Source: Scatophagus argus
Lineage: Eukaryota; Chordata; Actinopteri; Scatophagidae
DNA length: 64,000 bases
Assembly: GCF_020382885.2 (NCBI RefSeq)
Contig: NC_058494.1
Span: 11,984,001-12,048,000 of the forward strand
Direction: 5' to 3'
Shown: positions 39,301 to 51,300 of the stretch, one piece after another
Position numbering within the stretch: the first letter of the stretch is position 1
Layout: each line of letters opens with the position of its first letter
Position numbers and translations under genes: made by a program
Notes under the pieces: generated by a model
Seen by the model: the letters and a program-made list of their open reading frames with translations, nothing else
The model's database searches: none
What the model was told of the DNA's origin: nothing

Positions 39301-42300
39301 TGTGCAAACGTTGTTTTTTTGCTGATAACAACTCTGTGGTAGCAGAAGCCGAGAAAGTGTATCGACCTATCTCGGCAGCCTGTGCTACAGCCTCAACATA
39401 CAGCTCACTTACAGCTTGCTTCAAGCCCCATTAACTCTGAGAATGACAAGACCATTAGCCTCGCCAACTGCAGAGTCACTGCAGGTTAAGAAAATGGACT
39501 CAGAGGAATCGCTGCACCCCACATAATACAATAACATTAAGAACAGCATACACAAGTAGGTGTTTAAGAGAACAGGGAGAGGGAGTGGCCCTTTTAGCAA
39601 TAACAGCTATGCAAAATATTGACTGAACACAATTGTGTTCACATTAAATGTACACTTAATCCAACTATTTCAATACTGGGATTTAGTCTTGCCGCTGATC
39701 CTGAGGATTGTACTCATTGCGATAATTATCTAATTACTTTCTTAACAGTCTTATGTTTTAGTAGTTATTTCATTATTCTGTATTCCAAGGTTCCTGCAAT
39801 AGTTAATTGTCTTTTATTCTACCAATTAGCAAGCAAAATACTGTAGACCTTCATCAGAACTGTATGTGTCCTTACGATAGTTTCTTATGCCTTCTCTGCC
39901 TTGTTGCTGCCTTACTTAGGTTATTGTAATATTACTGCAGCTGTAGTTCTAACAGTGAATATCATTTCAGTAGTCCACTGTTTTTATGCTCTCTTCATAT
40001 TAATATACTGGAAGACGTTGTTTTGTAGCATTATTTGTCCTCTCTTCTGTTCAGCCATTGCGCCCGTCTCTTAAAAAAAGCGTCAGTGGTCGAGCCACCA
40101 GTTCTGTGTCAGAGAGCGTCAGTGGAGCCGGAGATGGACACTTCACAGCCACAGACAGGAGGGCAAAGTTTAGTAGACAAACATCGCTCTCACAAAGTAT
40201 TCGCAGGTAAGATAGAGACTTTGTTATTTGCGTCATATTTATTGTTTTTGTTCATTTGTTCAACATTCAGGTTGCTTGTCTAAGTTGAGTCTGACCTACA
40301 GTGGGACCTACAGTGGATACGTAAATAGGCAGCCTATCTTTGTCAGGTCTTCCAAGCAGGTCATTTCGTTAGTCAGAGCTGGGAAAAACCTCAAACCTGC
40401 TGTCAGTGGACCTCAAATTGTCCAAACCACGGCAACAACCTTGGCTGGCTCAAGAGATGAGAGCTAGCTATCAGTACACAATTAGGGGTCTGATCTGCCA
40501 TCTGTGTTACCTGAAGGAAGGTGTATGATGCCGACAGACCCAAAACACGTTATTATTCCAGGAACATCACTGAGGATGTGTCCAGAGACATCAATAGATA
40601 CATCTAGGAGAACTACTTCACACAATGTTCATTTGTACACTCTCTTCCTGTGTTACCTTAACTGTTTGACTCTGTACTTTGTAATCCCGAGACCATCCTC
40701 TTCCTCCTATACCTCTAGGGGTACAGCTCAGTGGTTTGGAGTGGGGGAGGACTGTCAGACCAAGCAGCAGGTATGGCACAGGAAGAGCCTGCGCCACTGC
40801 AGCCAGCGCTATGGCAAGCTAAAGGCCCAGTATAGAGAGCCTGAGACGGCCACCAGCATCGACCAGGGCCTTGACTCACCAGCAACACATAAGATGCCCA
40901 AGGTATGCTCCTTTCATAGATTCATGTGATCATTGTGACCTTCGACCAACACCGGATCCATTGATTCACATCCTGGTTAGGGTTTTATTAAACGTCATTT
41001 GGTTAGAAACATCTTAATATCGTGATCCTATGGTATGAATAGACCAAAATAACCTGCCATGGAAATAATCCACACAAACAGCGAGATGAAATGTGATGGC
41101 ACACAACAGGCATTATGTCATGAAGTCTGTTCCGCTGAGAATTCCCATTTCCACTCACTTTCACCATTATCCAACAAGTAGTATGGGTAGTACTTTTCCA
41201 CTTGAATGATTTAGTGTCCTAACATTTTAAGGACTTCTCTGGAAAGACAGGAGCAAAAAGAAAGAATAAGATGGAGGATGTGAGGAGAGAAGAAGAAATG
41301 TGTCTGGCTGTAATAAAATGGAGTGGTGTACGGTGACAGACGTGGGCCATCTGTGTCCCAGATGAATCGTGTCACTCCCCTCAGTCTGTGTCAGACAGCT
41401 CTATTCATCTAGTCTACATCTACATCTACGCATTTTATTTTTCTTTCTTCTCTAGCTTGTGCCTACCCTCACCTGCACTGCTTATATAAGAGAGTAATTC
41501 TTTCTTAAAGTCTCAGCCCTGTAAACCAAGTAGCTATCATCTCTGAGGGATTCCTTTTTTTGTTGTTTCTCTTCACTGCAGGAGTACACTGCATGTGAGC
41601 TCTCATGATTACAGTAGATATTTACTGGGATTTGGTCAAAAATATGTAAATGTCATGACGTTGTTACACTGTTTTTGGTAGATTGTGGATCCCCTAGCAC
41701 GGGGGCGAGCCTTCCGTTGCCCAGATGAGGTGGACAGTCGCTCTCCCAGGACGCCCCACATCTCTCAGGGAGGACCAGTAACCCCAGGTGTCACCTCACT
41801 CAGCTCATTCACCAGCCAGCGTTCTGGATACAGCCGCTTCCCCAGGCGTAAGAGGGAGTCTGTTGCTCGTATGAGCATCCGAGCAGCGTCCAATCTAATG
41901 AGGGTGGGTCAGGCACCAGAATACCTGTGTGTGTGTGTGTGTGTGTGTGTATTCCAGATAGTGAACTTGGGGTGTGAGCTTCTTTTATCCACAGCAGCTA
42001 CAACACTGTAACATTGTGTTCGTTTTATCTAGTAAAACCTGTCCTGTGTGAGGTTGCATGGAATTTTGTGGTATGGAATGGAATTCAGATTCAGATACAG
42101 ATACAGATACAGTTATTGTGAAGTAACTTCACAATCCAGAATACAGAAAGATCTGTTATATGCTTTTGTTGACTTATTAGGCAGAATTAATACAAACCTG
42201 AAAGATAAACTATTGCTGTTCAAATACAGATCAAGTAGACTAAGGCAAAGGCAGTCGGAAATTTCAATTTTGCAAATGTCATTAAAATAAAAATAAACAT

Positions 42301-45300
42301 TGTATTACGTTTAGTTTAATAGAAAAAAAAATGCAGATTGCAGACACATTTTGACCATTTTTTTATATTATTAACTTTACAGAGTTACAGACTTTACAGT
42401 GCAGACACAACCAAACCATAATATTATCATACCATAAAAAAACCAACTGTTCTAGATATGTTTAATAACATGGAATCGGGTAGCTGGTGCATGTCCCTTT
42501 GAAGAAAATGACAGTTGAGTGCAAAAGATACTTTTAAAGTTTTTAATGTGGTTCCTTTGTTTCTATGTAGAGCGGAACTGATCAAAACATACATGGGTAA
42601 AAAATTACTTATGTGTTTATATGGTTGTGTGTTGTTCAGGGTCGTAGCGGCTTGGCAGGCTCCCAGACAGGTCGCAGTTTCCCCAAGAGAAGCTTTGTCA
42701 GACCCAGTTGGATGGATGAAGATACGGTGGACTCTGCCGACACGTCCGAGTCAATCTTTTTCAGCAAGGTCAGCAGACAATGTGCCTCTCTCATTGCATT
42801 GGCGGCAAAATCTCTCTGTCCTTTCTTTTGTAATTTTTTAAACTTTCTTTCCTGTCTTCCTTTCTTGCCACCCTCTTTTCTTCAGCAACCACTATGACCT
42901 CTCTTTGTCCTTCTTCTTTTCTATGCTTTCTATGCTCCTGCTTGAACCTTTGTTTACTTTGTTATGTGTATCACTTCTCTTTCAAACCTCTCACATCACC
43001 TGCCATCATTGTGTTGGTCAGGCTGTCTCCATTTCTTATCTCTTGCCATGACTTTCTTGCTCCTCCATAGATTTTAAAAGTTTCTCTCTAGCCACCCTCT
43101 TTTCTCCATTTACCTCCTCTCTCCTTACCTCAGTTAGTTGCTGCAAGACAAACATTAAATGTTGAAAATCCATATGCAACAAACACATATATGTCAGATT
43201 TTTTCAAATATAAGTATGTTTGACCTCATTCAGCTCAGAAGCTGCTCATCATCTGAGTTGTCCTGTGTGCTCTTCTTTTCTGTAATGCCTGCTCCTGCAT
43301 GCATATGAAGCCTCCCTGCGAATTGATTACTGATCTGCATTTTTTTTTTCTTCCTGCACCTCCTCTGTGATCTCTGTTACCTTTCTTGCGTAGGTTGATG
43401 CTCATGATGAGTTGTACTCTATGGCTGATGACGTATTTGAATCGCCTCCCATGTCTGCATCTTTAGCTCCCAGTGAGCAGCCTGACCAGAAGTTCTTAAG
43501 CCTGTAAGTCAATACGCAATCAAAAACACTTGACACTTTTAGAAAGTCACTAACACTTTGATAATTCTTCTTGTCAGAATATTCAGTAATCCTTACTTTG
43601 CCAGACACAAAAACTGGGTCCTTTAAAGTCTAAAGTGTGGCATGGTATACGTGATCTATAGACTGCTGACATACTTATCCCCTTTTAGATTAATTTTCTC
43701 CTTTTTCTTCTGATATTTATTTACTATATTCCATGTACAAACATTTACTTTATACACCTTCATTTCCTTCTTCTGCTTTATCTGTCTAAACCCCACCTTT
43801 CTGCCCAGGTCCACCACACTTTCTCACAACTTTCCCATTTCTTTAATAATTCGATCTCTCTTCCTGCCCGTCTACCTTTCTCCCAGTGCCAGTAAGGACA
43901 TATCTCGAACGCCGAGGACACCAGTTGTAGTGCAAGATAAGAGCCATCCTCGCCGGGGTCGTCGCATCGCCTCCCAAGTTAAGCACTTTGCATTTGACAA
44001 ACATAAGCGTCAGTACGGCATGGGCGTGGTGGGAAAGTGGCTGAACCGGCACTACCGACGCAGCCTCAGCAGCAACGTCCAGAAGCAGCTGGACGACTTC
44101 CACAGCCACAGGTTGGCATTGAGTAGATGCTTCTGTTCATGAAGACACTAGATATAATGCCTTAAAAAAAGTGTAGACCTCAGTCAGTGAGTGAGAACTT
44201 AACCTGTGAAATCTGTTGAATCATTGTTAATATTTTTTGTGGCAGTTTTAACAGTAAAACTGACATGAAACTATGGTTATTATGATTATTATGATTTTCA
44301 CCTGTTTTAACTGATTTACTTGTGTCTCTGTCTTTTTAGGCCCTACTTTACCTATTGGATCACGTTTGTCCATATAGTAATCACTTTGCTGGCCTGTTGC
44401 ACATATGGTTTTGCCCCTGTGGGGTTTGCACAACATTCTACTTCTGAACTGGTGAGCGAACTGAATTCAACCTACAAAAAGTGATTTTTATTCTAGCAAA
44501 CACAGTCATCAGGCAGAAAGATTCCTTTGTGAGACACAATGTATTGTCCTTCACCTGGAAATGAACACAGAAAAATGAATGAACTGAAAATGTTGTGGTA
44601 CTTTTGTCTTGATGCACGTTTAACAGATCATCTGCTAACTGTGTGACTCTGTCGCCCTCTGTAGGTGCTGAAGAACAAAGGCATTTATGAGAGTGTCAAG
44701 TATATCCAACAGGAGAACTTCTGGATTGGTCCCAGCTCTGTGAGTGTTTTACTGGTCTCAGCTCAACTACTGTATTACACTTTACTATATACAACATTAC
44801 ACTTTAACTGTCTGCCTATATAGACAACCTCATTAGATGTTTGTCATGGTGTATGAAAACCAAAGTGAACTGTTTCCAAAAATATCCAGCTTTTAGGACT
44901 GAGTCACCTTGCAAAATACTATCATAGATAAGTAAGTGGTATTCACTTCTCATCTGTAATATGACAGGCTGGTGTATTATTAGATGACAGAAACCTTTTC
45001 GTTCATCTTGTGTGTTACCCCCTCCTTGGGTTTCTGTCTTTTCTAGGTTAAAGCAGAGAAGAATTTCAGTGTATGTAAAATACACTGTCAATAAAGTTTG
45101 AAATTTCCGCTGTTATTACTTGCTGCTTTTCCTGTTGTATACTGTTTTTCTCATGAGCTCTAACTTCCTCTTGCTCCACACTGTTTTATCAAGGACTCTA
45201 AGTCGCTAAGTCTAGTAAGTTACTTCCCTAAAAATCTCAAGCAGATTATTGTTGTTCCAAACAAGCACCAGAATGAAAAACAGAGGTTTCTGTAATTCCT

Positions 45301-48300
45301 GAAAAATAAAAAACAGCCATGTTAGGGTCCATGAACAAATATTAACAACCTTTTAAAAAGACTGACAGACTCTACATCTATATCCTGAAATTAATGTAAG
45401 GAATGGATTCTGAGGGTTTTTTTGTTTTCGTGCATCATTTTACTTTTTGTGGGTTGTCATGTTTGCGCATCGTTGAGATAACTTCTTTCACTTTTCAGGA
45501 GGACTTGATCCACTTAGGGGCCAAGTTCTCACCATGCATTCGTCGGGACATACAGATAGTCAGTCTGATCCAGAAGGACAAAGACCTGGAGAGAGAGTCT
45601 GGCTGCTGCGTTCAGAATGACAATTCTGGATGTGTGCAGACGCTCAGCTCTGACTGTTCTGTAAGTGCTTTGTACTGCACCTTCATACTTAGCCTATTAG
45701 CTTGTCAGTGTATAAAAAGTTGCTGTGGTATGAGAAAGAAGTCAAGCAGTGACACATTCAGCAGACATGCAATTGCAATTGTAACTCCCAAAAAGGGATT
45801 TAGTATACTGAAGTTACACACATCTATAGCCTCACACTAGAAACAGCATACACTCCCAAACATGTACTCACACGTGAGCTTCTAAGCATATTGTTGTATA
45901 ATCACCTTTCCTTACATACTTCCTCACAATTACTTACATTTGTCAACACATTGCTTTTCCTGTGCTTTAAAGCTTCTCATAGATACACAGACCTGAACCA
46001 CTGATATGTACTAAATTACTTTTTTCACTACAAATGTATTTATAAGTTGCTTGTAGGGAAATAAAAGGAAAAATTTAAATATTTAATTTAAATTACTAAT
46101 TTGATTTACTAAAACAACCGTATACACAGGAGACACTGGCCACCTTTATTAAATGGAACAATGAGCCTGTGGACATCAGTAGGTTCTCTGGGTCTGTCTG
46201 CCATCAGGATCCCAGGTGAGAATATGTTCTGTGATTATTCTCCCACATGACATTTAGAACACTAAGTAACAACTCTAATCAAATAAGTTGTCATTATGAA
46301 TTTGTAAGTGAATTACTTGACGAAATTTGCGCTTCATTTTGGATGAAATCTTTCAAACTCTTCTTTTGTCCTCCTGTACTGCCTGTTGTGAGCAGAGTGT
46401 GTGAAGAGCCTGCCTCTGCAGAGCCTCACACATGGCCGGATGACATCACCCAGTGGCCGGTGAGTGGCAAATAAACTTCCTTACACCAGCATCCACTTCT
46501 TCATTTAAACAAATTATTTCTTTCTGTGCTTCTCTCTGTGTCTCATGTCTACAGTAGGAAATAAGATAAAAGCTAAGATTATTGCACAGTTTGCCTCTGA
46601 AATGGCTCATTGCTTGCCCTTGTTACAGGTGTGCACGTACCCCAAGAAGTGGAATCAGACAGGCTACAGACACATGGATTGTAACATCAAGGGACGGCCT
46701 TGCTGCATAGGAACCAAGGGCAGGTGAGACACATGGGTTGTAATACTATTCGCTGTGTGATGTTTACTGGCTGTAAGGCCTGCAGACATCACCTTGATCT
46801 ACTGTTCCACATTGTTTTATCAGGTGCTTGCTGAGTGCCATTTCACTGCTAGGTCATGTGGAGAAAATTGAAATCGCATTTTGCTTGTCCCTCCTGTAGA
46901 TGTGAGATCACGACCAGAGAGTATTGCACTTTCATGCATGGTTACTTCCATGAGGATGCCACACTCTGCTCACAGGTAGTGTGTGAGCATGTGTTCTGTG
47001 TGTACGTGTGTGTGTCTGTTGCTGTGTTAGTATATTTCTGAACCAATGCACTACTCTTGTGCAGGTCCACTGTCTGGATGATGTGTGCGGCCTGCTGCCC
47101 TTCCTCAACCCCGATGTTCCTGATCAGTTCTACCGTCTCTGGCTCTCTCTCTTCCTCCATGCTGGGTACACACAAACATAATTTCTCTTCAAGTTAACAC
47201 TTTTGAACAAATTTAGATGTGATTCTTGATTGAATTATTTTTGATTGTTTTGCTTGTTTGTGCTGTTTGTTTTGCTGAGTAAGCCATTCAAGTATAGATG
47301 TAATGCTCCATAACTGCTGAATAGCAAAAGGAGAATGTTTAATATGGTCTGACAACACGTTAAGCCTATTAGGCTGAGTCAATTAGCTGTTTCAGTCGTT
47401 TGCTATGAGTGAATATTAAGTGTGGTTAGTGGATTATGTCAGCATCCTCCAGGATTCAAACCTAATGAAGTATTTCTAAATGAGGCCCTGACACTTGTGA
47501 GCTGTTCACTCACATGACTACTGATACTTAATGCTAATGCTAGGCACATGGGAAATCCCACAGGTCTACTTTTAAAACAGGCAAACAAACAAAATGTAAT
47601 GAAAAAAAAAAAATCACTTTGTGTGTGTGTGTTTGTGTGTGTGCATATGCAGGCTGTTACACTGTGTGGTGTCAGTGGTATTCCAGATGACCATTCTGAG
47701 AGACCTGGAGAAGCTGGCAGGTTGGGTCCGCATCTCCATCATTTATATCCTCAGTGGTATCACTGGAAACCTCGCCTCTGCCCTGTTCCTGCCCTACAGA
47801 GCTGAGGTGAGTTCTTCACATGAATACATGCAGGTGTGGTAATGCACACAAATAAATAAAGTGCCCAAATATACACACCAAAAAAACCTTCAATTGCTAA
47901 CTAGGGGAGCTTGCACACCTCATGTTTCCTTTTTTTTGAAAAAAAAGTTTACATTCAGTTATGTAGACATATGTTGGTGTCTTTAAAGGTGCACAGCAAG
48001 GCCCCTGTAGGAGATCGTATGAGGAAGGACTTGAATTGACAGCTTTATATATTTAGACATATAAATAAAATGTTAATAGTATTTTAATTTTGGACATGCA
48101 CCATATATATAGTATGCATCACTCACGTTTACAAACAAATACTTTTATGTTTGAATATGTTTTTATATGTACGTGATCTGTGTTGCCTAATGTTTTCTAT
48201 CAAATGTCAAATGTAAATAAGGCAAACAAATCTGCTGTAACTTTCTAGGTTGTCAAACTTACTTAAACTTACAAGTTGTCAAACTTACTTAAGAACCTTA

Positions 48301-51300
48301 AAAAGGAGAAAAAAAAAATTCTTGCAGAGAGAAGCTGATTTTTTTCTATTACTTAAGTACTCACAGTTGACACATTCACATATGCGCACATTCACGCAGT
48401 CAAATGCACGCTGAACTCTGAGCTGCTCAAACAGACAGCTATGAGATATGAACGCTGGGCTGTTGAACTTGATGCATTGTTCTACTTATAGACTTTTCTA
48501 AATCTGTTCTGAATGTGCTACATGAGCCAAAACGGCCTTTGCTTCTCATGTTGTCGCAGTTTTTTGATAATGTTACAAAATGTTTATAGAAAGGTCAAAA
48601 CATCATTTCAAACATATTCATTGTAACTATAGTTTATTGTTGGCACTCAGTGGCTTAATTCACCTTAGCTTAGCTCCCTTACTGGAAGGGAGTTTCTCAT
48701 ACCGGGGATTATTAGAGCAGACCTGACTGCCCCCATGTCGACGTGTCGAGAGTGGGCACAGGAAACACCTCATGCTGTTAACTGTGACGTTGCCTGGAGG
48801 AACAGAGCAACAACAGAACTACAGCTTTCCTGTAGTACATCTCAAAGACACCATTTAGCAACACAGACCATAGCTTTTAAGTTTAATGAATTAAATCCTC
48901 AGACCTGTGAGGTAGACACTGTTTTTTTTATTCTGTTATTAACAGCTTGTTTGAAATAAAAAGAGGAACCGAATAGTTAACAGGAACATGGATACCTACC
49001 CGTGAACAGACCGAGAACAGAGAAATGAAGAGAAACAGATGACAAAAACTTGACAAACAAATGTCAGGATGTGTAAAAGAAGAACTTTGTGTATTAGCCC
49101 AAGAAATGAATCTCATCAGCATGTGTCTCTCATCGTTCTGCATGGACTAAGAAAAGTTGAGCATGAGTAAAAGACCAGACGCTTTAATATCTAATATCTT
49201 TAGGGACTAGGGTTAAATCCAGTTTTGTCCAAACAGGTAAAAGCTACACACTGTGGGGTAAAATAAAATCCAAATACGTACTAGACTAAAGAGAACAAGA
49301 GAAACTCTCTGACCATAACACCAACTGATTAAGATATAAGGACATACTTACACCTGTGTGCATGTCCACAGGACGAAGATTCATCTTCATTTTGTTTGGA
49401 CTTTGTTAATTAATCCCATCTGTAGTGTCCTGTTGGACTTGCTGATGGAAAGTAACAATCCTCGATTACGTTTGTGTTGAATCGCCTGTAGTTAAATACT
49501 ATCTCAGATGATGTCAGTATATGCTTATTTAATGCACTGACCACTCAATCCTATTGTCTTTTTTTGTTGGGAACAAATTCTGTTTTGGTACTTACATTAG
49601 ACACATTTTTATGCCATACATACAGGGAGCAAATCTAGGTGTGAACTCAGGTATCCACTGATATCTGAAACATATTTTATTAGCTGTCATTTCTGGTACA
49701 ACCAAACCCTGGTAAAAGCAAGTTCAATCTTTATTAATGGTCAACACGTTGAGCTGTGCAAATTACTCAGCATGTGAAAAGAACACAGTCTGGATTACCT
49801 ACTTTTTACTGGCACTTCTCTTCTGTGTGTCTCTCTGTAAAGCCCACTTTCCCCTTTAAACGATTAGGCTAATGCCATTGTGTGGACTGACAAAGGCCAC
49901 TGCTGCAGTACTTACTGAATAGGATTACAGGTCTTTTAAACAAAGACATTTGTTGGAAACACCAGACCTGGTGATCCTTCTGCTCTGTACACCTGACACA
50001 CCTATGTACTATGAGAATGACGGATGTTTCTCTCACATGGCACAACAAATAGTCTATATATTTGCGTATGACAAATAATTTATTGGAATTTTATTTTGCA
50101 TCTTGGCCTTTGAGTTCATGTCCTAATATTATTGAGACATCTGTTATCTTCTTCATATTCCGACCCCAATCCGACCTTCTCTTCTGATATTTGCGTGATA
50201 CGACGAGCGTTGGCTCTCAGTTTGACGCAGCTTGACGTGTGAGCCAGAAATCCCACCGTTCAGCTCTCCTTAGCACCAACCGGCTCACGGGTTTTCACAC
50301 ACCAGGAATAACCGAAGGAAGCACATGCGAGGCACAACACAGGGCGGTCAAGCCACTTACAGAGGCAGTTTAAGTGGATTATCCTTTAACTGTTGAGTTA
50401 AGGATACCCGGTGGCTCGAGCATTAATGACTCCAACAACAGCTGTGACTGGAATAATTATAATTCTCACAAGTAAAACAGATGTACAGAATGGTGAAAGC
50501 ACAGCAGCTTCAGTTCTTTCTCCCAAATCTCTGCAGGGAGACAAGCGAAAGTTAACATAAATTTCATTTCCTCTTTGAAAAAGAATGAAAAAGTATTTTT
50601 GCTGACTGATTGATTAAATGAATCAAATGACATAAATATGAAGTAAGTTTAACTAAAAAAAAAAAGGAGCTGAGAGAAGCTGAAACTTTTTTGTAAAACT
50701 ATTTATGTATCCGTTGAAATGAAAGTGCTGTTTGAATACACCGCTACATCACAGATAACTTTTATGACTTGTAGAATTTGTCACCTGCAAGTGTAAGTGG
50801 AGATTACACCTGCAACTTGTCAGGAGGAATCAGGATGAGGAGGACAGTCTGAGAATACACTTGGATGGGAACACGTGAGCTGGCAATAAGCTAAACTGGT
50901 GTCGGCCGAAGTGTACGTGATTTTATATGATTCCTCAGTGAACAGAGTAAATACTCATTTGCTTTACTTGAATAACAGTAGTACAACTAATTGAAAGAGG
51001 AACATCCTGCAGGTGAAATGTGTGTTTTCATTTTTTTCAGCCATCATTGATAGCAGTCTCTATGGTACTCTATGGTACTCTATGGTACTCTATGGTACTC
51101 ACAAACATATAACACAGTGGTCTGTTCTTCTTGACTTGAACATATTCAAGTTCACACTCTTGTTAAAGGTCATGGCATGTAGTCCCTACTGTCCCTGTAC
51201 AGGATGGTCAAATGTCAGCTTACCCCTGTTTCCTTACATCTGCCACTCATTTTCCTTTAAGTTCAAATCACTCTCACTGATGGCTCTCACAGTGTTGACT

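Noticed and set aside
41685-42011. Reading the rhbdf2 exon on past 41903 into the GT repeat
   Set aside because: Donor gtgggt at 41904 joins in phase to the exon at 42640 (LMR|GRSG, matching the human pattern); the VCVCVCV tail is repeat.
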